Shown in pieces: positions 8,504 to 15,401 of a stretch of 22,474 bases of DNA. This DNA is from Pseudomonadota bacterium. GTDB lineage: Bacteria > Pseudomonadota > Alphaproteobacteria > Acetobacterales > Acetobacteraceae. Below the pieces are notes generated by a model that saw only the letters and a program-made list of their open reading frames with translations, was not told where the DNA came from and did no database searches. The stretch is taken from contig JAJZHU010000006.1 of NCBI GenBank assembly GCA_021798375.1, positions 1-22,474 on the forward strand, given 5' to 3'. The position numbers and the translations under genes were made by a program. The first letter of the stretch is position 1. Every line of letters begins with the position of its first letter.

Positions 8504-9376
8504 ATGAAATACCGGGTCAGGCATATCACGCGCTATTCTTACAGCAAGGGGGTCGATCTGGCCTCGCACATGCTGCATCTGCGGCCCCGCGCGCTCGCGC
8601 ATCAGACGGTGCGGGAAACCACGCTGCTGCCGTCGCCCGCGCCGTTGCGTATCCATGAAGGGGTGGATCATTTCGGCAACCGGGTGACCTGGATGTTTTT
8701 GGAATCCCATCACGACAGCTTTGCGGTAACCGCCGAATCCCTGGTGGATGTGGCGTTTCCCGCGGCCCCCGCGCCCGCGGACACGCCGGCGTGGGAACAG
8801 GTGGTGGCCGAGGCGGCGGCGGGCGGCGAAAATGCGGCGGCGGCGGAATTTTTATTCGCCAGCCCGATGTGCGCCAGCGATCCGGGGGCGCGCGATTACG
8901 TGCGGCAATCCTTTCCGGCGGGTAGGCCGGTGATGGCGGGCGTGCTCGAATTGCTCGATCGCATGGCGAAGGATTTCAGATTTCGCGCTGGCGTGACGAC
9001 CCTGGCCACGCCGATCGCCAAGGTTTTGGCCAGCCGCGAGGGGGTGTGTCAGGATTTTTCGCATCTGATGATCAGCGGTCTGCGCGGCGTGGGGCTGCCG
9101 GCGCGTTATGTGTCGGGCTATATCCGCACCCGTCCGCCGCCGGGGCAGATGCGAAGGCGTGGGGCGGATCAATCGCACGCCTGGGTTTCGGTGTGGATGG
9201 GCAGTGCGTTGGGTTGGCTGGACGTGGATCCGACCAACCGCATCGTGGTGACGGATGAACATGTGGTGCTGGGCTGGGGCCGCGATTTCGGCGATGTGAG
9301 CCCGATGCGCGGGGTGATCCTGGGCGGTGGGACGCATGAATTGGAAGTGACGGTGGATTTGGAGCCGGTGGAATAA
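8504..9376 (+). CDS. transglutaminase-like peptidase (COG1305 family)
   Basis: A 290-residue protein beginning MKYRVRHITRYSYSKG, the standard opening of the bacterial transglutaminase N-terminal beta domain. The core carries an intact Cys-His-Asp triad: C182 (GVCQDFSHL), H225 (SHAWVSV) and D242 (DVDPTNR), followed by the family signature GRDFGDVSPMRG. Members of this family in bacteria generally act as cysteine peptidases or amidases, not protein cross-linkers. The ATG lies one base after the TGA of the ATP-grasp/alpha-E gene, implying translational coupling; longer in-frame starts (for example 8426) would overlap that gene and add non-homologous residues. It is a second, separate copy of the peptidase fold also fused in the gene at 2665-5970. 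The last 62 nt before the next gene contain a different, toxin-antitoxin promoter region, so the cluster probably ends here. Confidence 0.92.
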   Translation: MKYRVRHITRYSYSKGVDLASHMLHLRPRALAHQTVRETTLLPSPAPLRIHEGVDHFGNRVTWMFLESHHDSFAVTAESLVDVAFPAAPAPADTPAWEQVVAEAAAGGENAAAAEFLFASPMCASDPGARDYVRQSFPAGRPVMAGVLELLDRMAKDFRFRAGVTTLATPIAKVLASREGVCQDFSHLMISGLRGVGLPARYVSGYIRTRPPPGQMRRRGADQSHAWVSVWMGSALGWLDVDPTNRIVVTDEHVVLGWGRDFGDVSPMRGVILGGGTHELEVTVDLEPVE

Positions 9377-9389
9377 GTCACGCTTGAAA

Positions 9390-9419
9390 GTAAGGTCAAT
9401 TTGCCTTACATTGACTTTT
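9390..9419. promoter_or_regulatory. palindromic operator of the toxin-antitoxin module
   Basis: Two nested inverted repeats lie 19-48 nt before the antitoxin ATG. GTAAGG (9390-9395) pairs with CCTTAC (9404-9409), and AAGGTCAAT (9392-9400) pairs with ATTGACTTT (9410-9418) with one mismatch. AbrB/MazE-type antitoxins usually repress their own promoter by binding such palindromes. The site is AT-rich compared with the flanking genes, and the TTGACT within it (9411-9416) could double as a -35 element. The assignment as an operator is inferred from position and symmetry. Confidence 0.5.
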
Positions 9420-9437
9420 CGGAAACTGAGGTGACAC

Positions 9438-9689
9438 ATGACGACGCTCACGGTAACGGCCAAGGGGCAGGTGACGTTTCGCAAGGATGTGTTGCAACAT
9501 CTTGGCGTGCATCCGGGCGATAAAATTCAGGTGGACAAGCTGCCGGATGGCAGGCTTGGGGTGCGGGCGGCGCGATCTGGCGGGCAAATCGCCGACGTGT
9601 TTAATTTTTTGAAACGCGATGATGCACCGTCCCTATCGATCGACGAGATCAACCAGGTTGCGGCGGATGGTTGGGCGGGTAAACCGTGA
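9438..9689 (+). CDS. AbrB/MazE-family antitoxin
   Basis: An 83-residue protein. Residues 1-48 have the swapped-hairpin AbrB/MazE/SpoVT DNA-binding pattern: TLTVTAKGQVTFRKDVLQHL, then GVHPGDKIQVDKLPDGRLGV. The remaining 35 residues (FLKRDDAPSLSIDEINQ) look like the flexible toxin-binding tail typical of VapB-like antitoxins. It would neutralise the PIN toxin encoded next and repress the shared promoter through the palindrome at 9390-9419. GAGGTG at 9428-9433 is the ribosome-binding site for ATG 9438. The stop overlaps the toxin start (GTGA, 9686-9689), the usual coupling for toxin-antitoxin pairs. The family is clear; no more specific name is justified. Confidence 0.87.
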   Translation: MTTLTVTAKGQVTFRKDVLQHLGVHPGDKIQVDKLPDGRLGVRAARSGGQIADVFNFLKRDDAPSLSIDEINQVAADGWAGKP

Positions 9690-10084
9690 AGATTACCGCC
9701 GATACCAATGTGCTGGTGCGCGCGATTGTTGGTGACGATGCGCGGCAAAGCGGGATCGCGCAGGCGGTGCTGGCCGAGGCCGAGAGCGTGGTGATCACCT
9801 TGCCCACCCTGTGCGAGTTGGTTTGGGTGTTGGGGCGCGGCTATAAAATTGCCGCCGATGACGTGGCCGAGGCGGTGCGCCGTCTGATCGAAAGCGTGAA
9901 TGTGGTGGTGAATCGGGCAGCGGCGGAAGCGGGATTGGCGCTGCTTGCGGCGGGCGGCGATTTTGCCGATGGGGTGATTGCGTTTGAAGGGCGCTGGTTG
10001 GGCGGCGAGGTATTTGTGTCGTTCGATCAGACGGCGATCAGGCTGTTGGAACAGCAAGGCGAGGCGGTGCGGGGATTGAAATAG
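9686..10084 (+). CDS. vapC: PIN-domain toxin, VapC-like ribonuclease
   Basis: A 132-residue PIN-domain protein, the normal size for VapC toxins, which are Mg-dependent endoribonucleases that cleave tRNA or rRNA and stop translation. The acidic active-site set is complete: D6 in ITADTNVLVR, E44 in CELVWVL, D92/D95 in GGDFADGVIAFEG and D114 in VSFDQTA. Translation begins at a GTG that overlaps the antitoxin stop by four bases; the motif ADTNVL so close to the N-terminus supports this start. It acts with the antitoxin at 9438-9689, whose family is AbrB/MazE and not a ribbon-helix-helix VapB; that pairing is common for this PIN subgroup. RNA target unknown. Nothing looks truncated. Confidence 0.9.
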   Translation: MKITADTNVLVRAIVGDDARQSGIAQAVLAEAESVVITLPTLCELVWVLGRGYKIAADDVAEAVRRLIESVNVVVNRAAAEAGLALLAAGGDFADGVIAFEGRWLGGEVFVSFDQTAIRLLEQQGEAVRGLK

Positions 10085-10187
10085 GGGTAACCGTGCCAAT
10101 TGATTCCCCTGCCTCCCCGCGCCCTTGTGCCCCCTTGCCCATATGCGTAGTGTGCGCCCCTTGCGTTTGTAGGGCTTGGAGCTGTTG
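10085..10187. other. short intergenic region, no clear terminator
   Basis: About 100 nt between the toxin gene and the lipoprotein gene. AGGGG near 10082-10086 and CCCCT near 10107-10111 could form a weak stem, but there is no T-run after it. GGAG at 10178-10181 is the ribosome-binding site of the next gene. I see no small gene and no RNA motif here. Confidence 0.35.
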
Positions 10188-10721
10188 ATGAAGATCGCCG
10201 GTTGGGTTGGGTTGGCTTTGGTGCTGGGGTTGGCCGGCTGCGGCCAGGACAAAGACGATGTCCGGTTGGAGCAAATGTCCTGCCCAGCGGTGGCGGTGGC
10301 GCCCTATGCGCGGGATTTGGTGCAGTGGCAGGGCAATGGGCGCGATCTGACCGATCTGGATTATCGTTTGCGGGTATCGGATGTGCGGGGAAGCTGCACG
10401 CGCAAGCCCCAGGACGACAATCTTTATGTCAGCGCGACGGTGAGTTTGGACGCGACGCGCGGGCCCGCCATGACGGGTGACGGGGTCGATGCGACCTATT
10501 TCGTGGCCCTGTTGCGCAAGGGCGAGATCATCCAGAAAACCACCTTCGATGTGTCGGGCAAATTTCAGCCCAACGACGATCATCTGACGTTGGTGGATAA
10601 GCCGGTGGTGAGCAAACTGCCGCTGTCGGAGACTTTGGCCGGGTCGGATTACAGTTTGGTGGTGGGATTGCAGTTGTCGCAGGCGCAGTTGGATGACAAT
10701 CGGACCGCATCGCGCCGTTGA
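10188..10721 (+). CDS. hypothetical lipoprotein
   Basis: A 177-residue protein that I do not recognise by function. It has a lipoprotein signal peptide: M1-K2, a hydrophobic stretch WVGLALVLGL, then the lipobox L15-A16-G17-C18, so it is probably exported and lipidated at C18. The residue after the cysteine is Gly, not Asp, so an outer-membrane destination is plausible. The mature part has no further membrane segment. It contains two more cysteines (CPAVAVAPYARDL and GSCTRK) that could form a disulphide, then a strand-rich region ending GSDYSLVVGLQLSQAQLDDNR. ATG 10188 is preferred over the in-frame TTG 10176 because GGAG (10178-10181) lies 6 nt before it and it gives a canonical signal peptide. 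The gene precedes the gcv promoter by only about 20 nt but has no evident metabolic link to it. Confidence 0.8.
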   Translation: MKIAGWVGLALVLGLAGCGQDKDDVRLEQMSCPAVAVAPYARDLVQWQGNGRDLTDLDYRLRVSDVRGSCTRKPQDDNLYVSATVSLDATRGPAMTGDGVDATYFVALLRKGEIIQKTTFDVSGKFQPNDDHLTLVDKPVVSKLPLSETLAGSDYSLVVGLQLSQAQLDDNRTASRR

Positions 10722-10743
10722 TCTGATTCGTTGAATTGGGCGG

Positions 10744-10772
10744 TTGAAGAATCGGTTCCGATGGTTCATACG
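10744..10772 (+). promoter_or_regulatory. candidate sigma-70-type promoter of the gcv operon
   Basis: TTGAAG (10744-10749) and CATACG (10767-10772) are separated by 17 nt, matching 4/6 and 3/6 bases of the -35 and -10 consensus. Transcription would start around 10779, about nine bases before the first riboswitch helix at 10788, which is the geometry expected for a leader RNA. The spacer contains the inverted repeat ATCGG-TT-CCGAT (10751-10762), a possible operator. Weak match; the main support is its position. Confidence 0.4.
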
Positions 10773-10787
10773 GTGCCTGCCCGCTGA

Positions 10788-10966
10788 CCCGCGCGGGAGA
10801 GAATGGGGCTTTGGCCCCGTCGCCGAAGGCGCAACCGGCCCCCGGAAACGCTCAGGCAAAAGGACCGCGTGGGCGATTTGGGTCTCTGGAAAGCCGGTTG
10901 AAAGACCGCACCGACGGAGTAAAGGCGTTCGCGCCTGAATCTCTCAGGTTCCGTGACAGAGGGGGG
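10788..10966 (+). promoter_or_regulatory. gcvT riboswitch: tandem glycine riboswitch (two aptamers)
   Basis: Leader RNA element that senses glycine and controls the downstream glycine-cleavage operon. Aptamer I: P1 strands CCCGCGCGG (10788-10796) and CCGCGTGGG (10865-10873) pair over nine positions with one G-U. They enclose the conserved GGGAGAG, GCCGAAGGCGCAA and CTCAGGCAAAAGGACC elements. Aptamer II follows after a short linker, with P1 formed by CTCTG (10884-10888) and CAGAG (10957-10961) around GCACCGACGGAGTAA and GAATCTCTCAGG. Both cores look complete. In this class glycine usually switches the operon on. I see no terminator hairpin with a T-run before gcvT, so control at translation initiation is more likely than attenuation. 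Confidence 0.93.
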
Positions 10967-11021
10967 TCGTTCCTGCGCATATCGGATGCGTGGGCGGCCT
11001 TTATCGTTGCGGGGTTCCGTT

Positions 11022-12152
11022 TTGGAACAAGAATTACTGTCTGCACCATCGGATGCGCTGAAAACCACCCCGCTCGATGCGCTGCATCGTGAACAGGGTG
11101 CGCGGATGGTGCCGTTCGCCGGGTGGTCGATGCCGGTACAATACAAAGCCGGGATCATCGCCGAGCATCTGCATTGCCGGGCGCGGGCGGGGTTGTTCGA
11201 TGTGTCGCACATGGGGCAGATATCCTTGCGGGGGCAGGGCGCCGACCGCGAGTTGGAGGCGCTGGTGCCCGCCGATATTGCCCGGCTTCCTCGAGGGCGG
11301 CAGCGTTACACGCAATTTTTAAATCAGGCGGGCGGGATCATCGATGATTTGATGGTCTCAAGGCTGGCCGGGCGGTTGTTCCTGGTGGTCAATGCCGCCA
11401 ACGCCACCCGCGATCTCGATCATTTGCGGATTTTTCTGCCGCCGCAGATCGAGGTGATCGCCCATCCCGAACGCGCTTTGCTGGCGTTGCAAGGGCCGCG
11501 GGCCGGGTCGGTGCTGGCGCGGTTCGTGCCCGCCACCAGCGCCATGCGCTTCATGGACGTGATCGAGGACCGCATCATGGGCGAGGATGCGGTGATTTCG
11601 CGCAGCGGCTACACCGGCGAGGACGGGTTCGAGATCTCGCTCCCCGCAGGCATCGCCGAAAAATTCGCCCGGGCGTTGCTTGAATGCCCCGAGGTGGCGT
11701 TGGTGGGCTTGGGCGCGCGCGATACCCTGCGGCTGGAGGCCGGGCTGTGTCTGCACGGGCAGGATATCGGCCCCAAGATCAACCCGATCGCGGCCGGACT
11801 TGGCTGGTCGATCCCCAGGCGGCGGCGAATGATGGGGGATTTTACCGGCGCCGACGCGGTGCGGGCGGCGTTGCGCGATGGTGTGAGCCACAAGCGCGTG
11901 GGCATCAGGCCCGAAGGCCGGGCGGTGGCGCGGGCGCACACCGCGATCGTGGATCAGAACGGGGATGTGCTGGGCGAGGTTTGCTCGGGCGGGTTTTCGC
12001 CCACATTGAACGCGCCGATCGCCATGGGCTATGTCCGGTTTGATCGGGTGGGCGTGGGGAGCCAGATTTTCTTGCAGGTGCGGGGGCAGAATTTGCCCGC
12101 GCAGATCGTGGATTTGCCATTCGTGGCGCAGCAATACCGGAAGGAGGATTAA
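11022..12152 (+). CDS. gcvT: glycine cleavage system T protein (aminomethyltransferase)
   Basis: The tetrahydrofolate-dependent T protein takes the aminomethyl group from lipoyl-H protein, releasing ammonia and forming methylene-tetrahydrofolate. Diagnostic stretches are GARMVPFAGWSMPVQY near the N-terminus, LFDVSHMGQ, SRSGYTGEDGFEIS and the C-terminal CSGGFSPTLNAPIAMGYV. From TTG 11022 the protein is 376 residues, near the family norm of about 365. The start is uncertain: ATG 10986 would add 12 residues but lacks a Shine-Dalgarno sequence, while TTG 11022 follows GGGG at 11011-11014. GTG 10953 lies inside the riboswitch and is rejected. The gene is first in gcvT-gcvH-gcvP behind a glycine riboswitch, so it should respond to glycine. 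A 5-bp hairpin (11014-11018 with 11024-11028) overlaps the proposed start codon. Confidence 0.93.
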   Translation: MEQELLSAPSDALKTTPLDALHREQGARMVPFAGWSMPVQYKAGIIAEHLHCRARAGLFDVSHMGQISLRGQGADRELEALVPADIARLPRGRQRYTQFLNQAGGIIDDLMVSRLAGRLFLVVNAANATRDLDHLRIFLPPQIEVIAHPERALLALQGPRAGSVLARFVPATSAMRFMDVIEDRIMGEDAVISRSGYTGEDGFEISLPAGIAEKFARALLECPEVALVGLGARDTLRLEAGLCLHGQDIGPKINPIAAGLGWSIPRRRRMMGDFTGADAVRAALRDGVSHKRVGIRPEGRAVARAHTAIVDQNGDVLGEVCSGGFSPTLNAPIAMGYVRFDRVGVGSQIFLQVRGQNLPAQIVDLPFVAQQYRKED

Positions 12153-12155
12153 TCC

Positions 12156-12527
12156 ATGGGGCAGCTTTTGTTCACTCGTGATCACGAGTGGGTGCGTTTG
12201 GAAGGTGGCGTTGCCACCGTCGGCATCACGCACCACGCCGCCGAGGCGTTGGGCGATCTGGTGTTCGTGGAGTTGCCGGATTTGGGGCGCCCCGTGATGG
12301 CGGGCGAGACCGTGGCGGTGGTGGAAAGCGTGAAGGCGGCGAGCGATGTTTATGCGCCGCTGTCGGGCACGGTGATCGAGGTCAATCAGGCATTGGCCGA
12401 TGATCCTGCGCTGGGCAATCGCGATCCCGGCGGCGAGGGATGGTTTTACAAGCTGGCCCTGGAGACGGACCCGGATTTGAGCGGACTGCTCGATATTCAC
12501 GAATATCGCGCGCTGTTGGAGGAATAG
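12156..12527 (+). CDS. gcvH: glycine cleavage system H protein (lipoyl carrier)
   Basis: A 123-residue lipoyl carrier that shuttles the aminomethyl intermediate between the P, T and L proteins. It has the classic opening FTRDHEWVRLEGG, the GITHHAAEALGDLVFVELP strand region and ESVKAASDVYAPLSG, in which K60 is the lipoylated lysine. The C-terminal GEGWFYKL is also conserved. The ribosome-binding site is near perfect (AAGGAGG at 12141-12147, inside the 3' end of gcvT), which should raise its translation above its neighbours and favours coupling to gcvT. Only 3 nt separate the gcvT stop from this start, and gcvP starts one base after its stop. Length and motifs are normal. Confidence 0.97.
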   Translation: MGQLLFTRDHEWVRLEGGVATVGITHHAAEALGDLVFVELPDLGRPVMAGETVAVVESVKAASDVYAPLSGTVIEVNQALADDPALGNRDPGGEGWFYKLALETDPDLSGLLDIHEYRALLEE

Positions 12528-12528
12528 G

Positions 12529-15333
12529 ATGTTGCAAAGGCGCGATCCCTTGGCGGATTTTCGGGCGGCGAGCGGGCCGGATTTTGCCGATCGGCATGTT
12601 GGTTCGGACCATGCCGGCGCCGGCGCGATGTTGGCGGCGCTGGGGCTCGAGTCGCTGGAGGATCTGGTGGCCAAGGTGGTGCCGGCGGATATTCGCCTCA
12701 GTGCATTGCCCGCATTGCCCGAAGCGCTGGACGAGGCGGCGTTGCTGGCCGATTTGCGCGGTCTGGCGGCGCGCAACGAGGTGAAACGCTCGTTGATCGG
12801 CCAGGGTTATCATGGCACGCGGATGCCGCCGGTGATCATGCGCAATGTGTTGGAAAATCCGGCCTGGTACACCGCCTACACGCCCTATCAGGCCGAGATT
12901 TCGCAAGGACGGCTGGAGGCATTGCTGCTGTTCCAGACCTTGATCACCGAAATGACCGGGATGGCGATTGCCAATGCCTCGTTGCTCGACGAGGCGACGG
13001 CGGTGGCCGAGGCGATGTCGATGGCCTTCACGGCGGGCAAGGGCAAATCGCACAGATTGGCCGTGGCGGCTGATTTGCACCCGCAGACGTGGGATGTGTT
13101 GGCCACAAGGGCGGCGCCGCTGGGGATTGAACTGGTGCGGGTCGCGCCGGGCGACGTTCAGGCGATCGGACGCGCCGGAGCCTTTGCGATGGTGTTGCAA
13201 TATCCGGGCTCGGCGGGCGAGGTGCGGGCGATCGAGCCCGAGATCGCGGCGATCCATCAGGCCGGCGGGTTGGCGATTGTGGCGGCCGATCTGTTGGCGT
13301 TGGCGCTGTTGCGCCCGCCCGGCGAGATGGGGGCCGATATCGTGGTCGGTTCGGCGCAGCGTTTTGGCGTGCCGATGGGATTTGGCGGCCCGCACGCGGC
13401 GTTTTTGGGCACCACCGATGCGTTGAAGCGGCTGATGCCGGGGCGTTTGGTGGGGGTGAGCCGCGATGCCGCCGGAGCGCCCGCGTTGCGTCTGGCGTTG
13501 CAAACCCGCGAGCAGCACATCCGGCGCGAGAAGGCGACGAGCAATATTTGCACGGCGCAGGTGTTGCTGGCGGTGTTGGCGGCGTTTTACGCGGTGTGGC
13601 ACGGGCCTGCGGGCCTGGTAGGGATTGCGCGCCGCATCAACGAGGCGGCGCGGTTGGTTGCCGGTGCGGCGGTGCAGGCGGGATTCCGGCTGCGTCATGG
13701 CGGCTTTTTCGACACGGTAGCGGTTGAGACCGGGGTGCAGACGGATCGCATCATGGATGCGGCGTTGCGGGCGGGGTTCAATCTGCGCCGGTTGGATGAC
13801 GCGGGTGTGGCGATTGCGCTCGACGAGATGGTGACGGAAGACGAGTTGCGGCGGCTGGCGGCGGTATTCGGCGGCGAAATATCCTTGCCGGTGGGTGGAA
13901 TTCCCGCCGGGCTGGTGCGCCAAAGCGGCTTTTTGGCGCAGGCGCCGTTTCATGCCTATCGCACGGAACACGAGATGCTGCGCTATCTAAAGCGTCTGGC
14001 CGACAAGGATGTGGCGCTGGATCGCGGCATGATCCCGCTGGGTTCCTGCACCATGAAATTGAACGCCACCGTCGAGATGTTGCCGCTGAGTTGGCCGGAA
14101 TTCGCCGATTTGCACCCGTTCGCGCCGGTGGCTCAAAGCGCCGGGACGCGGGAGATGATCGCGCGGTTGGAGGCCTATCTGTGTGCGCTCACCGGGCTTG
14201 CGGCGGCGAGTTTGCAGCCCAATGCCGGGGCGCAGGGCGAATTTGCCGGGCTGTTGGCGGTGCGGGCGTATCATGCGTCGAACGGCGAAGCGCGGGATGT
14301 GTGTTTGATCCCCACCAGCGCGCACGGCACAAATCCGGCCTCGGCGGCGATGGCCGGGCTCAAGGTGGTCGCGGTGGCGTGCGACAAGGCGGGCAATGTC
14401 GATCTGGCGGATCTGGATGCCAAGATCGCGGCCAATGCCGGGCGGGTGGCGTGCTTGATGATCACCTATCCCAGCACGCACGGGGTGTTTGAGGCCGCCA
14501 TCCGCGAGATCAGCGCCAAGATACACGCGGCGGGCGCGCAGCTTTACATGGATGGCGCCAATTTCAACGCCCAGGCGGGGCTGACCAGTGTGGCGGCGAT
14601 AGGTGCTGATTTGTGCCATTTGAATCTGCACAAAAGCTTCTGCGTGCCGCATGGCGGCGGCGGTCCCGGTGTGGGGCCGGTGGTGGTGGCGGCGCATCTG
14701 GCGCCTTATCTGCCCAAGGCGGTGGCGGCGGCGCCGTTTGGTTCGGCGCTGATTTTGCCGATTTCCTATGCCTATATTCGTTTGATGGGGGCCGAGGGCT
14801 TGGCGCGGGCGTCTGGCATGGCGATCCTGAATGCCAATTACATCGCGGCCCGGCTGCGGCAGCATTTTCCACTGCTGTATAGCAGTGAGGGCGGCATGGT
14901 CGCGCATGAATGTATCCTGGATTGCCGCGGTTTCGAGGCGCAGGCGGGGATCACGGTGGAAGACATCGCCAAAAGATTGCAGGATTTTGGCTTTCATGCG
15001 CCCACCATGTCTTGGCCAGTGCCGGGGACTTTGATGGTCGAGCCGACCGAAAGCGAATCGAAGGCGGAAATAGATCGTTTTTGCGACGCCATGATCGCCA
15101 TCGCGGGGGAGATCGCGGCGGTGGCGCGGGGCGATCTGGATCGCGCCGACAATCCCTTGAAGCAGGCGCCGCACACGGCGGCCGAGGCCGCGCGCGACGA
15201 GTGGCTGCATCCGTATGGGCGGGAACAGGCGGCATACCCATTGCCGTTCGTGCGCGACGCCAAATATTGGCCGCCGGTACGCCGGGTGGATAATGTGTAT
15301 GGAGATCGGAATTTGGTTTGTAGTTGCGGGTAG
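12529..15333 (+). CDS. gcvP: glycine dehydrogenase (decarboxylating), P protein, single chain
   Basis: The PLP-dependent P protein decarboxylates glycine and loads the aminomethyl group onto lipoyl-GcvH. At 934 residues it is the long single-chain form, in which the N-terminal (P1-like, about 1-445) and C-terminal (P2-like, about 460-934) halves are fused. Motifs: FADRHVGSDHAG at the N-terminus, GQGYHGTRMPPVI, ENPAWYTAYTPYQAEISQGR and MTGMAIANASLLDE in the first half. In the catalytic half come PLGSCTMKLNA, HGTNPASAAMAG, YMDGANFNAQ and LNLHKSFCVPHGGGGPG, with the PLP lysine at K702. Some systems encode two subunits (GcvPA/GcvPB); here there is no break. It starts one base after gcvH, with GGAGGA just upstream. 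The transcript probably ends at the hairpin at 15361-15386. The L protein is not encoded here. Confidence 0.97.
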   Translation: MLQRRDPLADFRAASGPDFADRHVGSDHAGAGAMLAALGLESLEDLVAKVVPADIRLSALPALPEALDEAALLADLRGLAARNEVKRSLIGQGYHGTRMPPVIMRNVLENPAWYTAYTPYQAEISQGRLEALLLFQTLITEMTGMAIANASLLDEATAVAEAMSMAFTAGKGKSHRLAVAADLHPQTWDVLATRAAPLGIELVRVAPGDVQAIGRAGAFAMVLQYPGSAGEVRAIEPEIAAIHQAGGLAIVAADLLALALLRPPGEMGADIVVGSAQRFGVPMGFGGPHAAFLGTTDALKRLMPGRLVGVSRDAAGAPALRLALQTREQHIRREKATSNICTAQVLLAVLAAFYAVWHGPAGLVGIARRINEAARLVAGAAVQAGFRLRHGGFFDTVAVETGVQTDRIMDAALRAGFNLRRLDDAGVAIALDEMVTEDELRRLAAVFGGEISLPVGGIPAGLVRQSGFLAQAPFHAYRTEHEMLRYLKRLADKDVALDRGMIPLGSCTMKLNATVEMLPLSWPEFADLHPFAPVAQSAGTREMIARLEAYLCALTGLAAASLQPNAGAQGEFAGLLAVRAYHASNGEARDVCLIPTSAHGTNPASAAMAGLKVVAVACDKAGNVDLADLDAKIAANAGRVACLMITYPSTHGVFEAAIREISAKIHAAGAQLYMDGANFNAQAGLTSVAAIGADLCHLNLHKSFCVPHGGGGPGVGPVVVAAHLAPYLPKAVAAAPFGSALILPISYAYIRLMGAEGLARASGMAILNANYIAARLRQHFPLLYSSEGGMVAHECILDCRGFEAQAGITVEDIAKRLQDFGFHAPTMSWPVPGTLMVEPTESESKAEIDRFCDAMIAIAGEIAAVARGDLDRADNPLKQAPHTAAEAARDEWLHPYGREQAAYPLPFVRDAKYWPPVRRVDNVYGDRNLVCSCG

Positions 15334-15360
15334 ATTTCACCGCAACGCCGAACGGTAGGC

Positions 15361-15386
15361 GGCGGCGCCCCTGGCAGGGCGCCGCC
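15361..15386. terminator. hairpin between convergent gcvP and hemA
   Basis: A perfect 10-bp GC-rich stem, GGCGGCGCCC (15361-15370) with GGGCGCCGCC (15377-15386), closed by the six-base loop CTGGCA. It lies 27 nt after the gcvP stop and 15 nt after the hemA stop on the other strand, so it can serve both operons. On the plus strand a TTTT run follows at 15393-15396, six bases past the stem; on the minus strand there is no T-run. Termination efficiency is therefore an inference. Confidence 0.75.
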
Positions 15387-15401
15387 GGAGCCATTTTGCG
15401 G

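Noticed and set aside
7138..8529. 463-codon open frame on the minus strand
   Set aside because: Antisense to the ATP-grasp/alpha-E gene, same shadow composition and no domain.
10953..11021. GTG 10953 as the gcvT start
   Set aside because: It lies inside the conserved end of glycine aptamer II and would add 23 residues absent from the family.
11048..11057. Ten-base repeat ATCGGATGCG at 10981-10990 and 11048-11057
   Set aside because: The second copy is within gcvT coding sequence and no pairing or binding role is apparent; it may be chance.
11358..13971. Two long minus-strand frames (472 and 529 codons)
   Set aside because: Antisense to gcvT, gcvH and gcvP, whose motifs are unambiguous.
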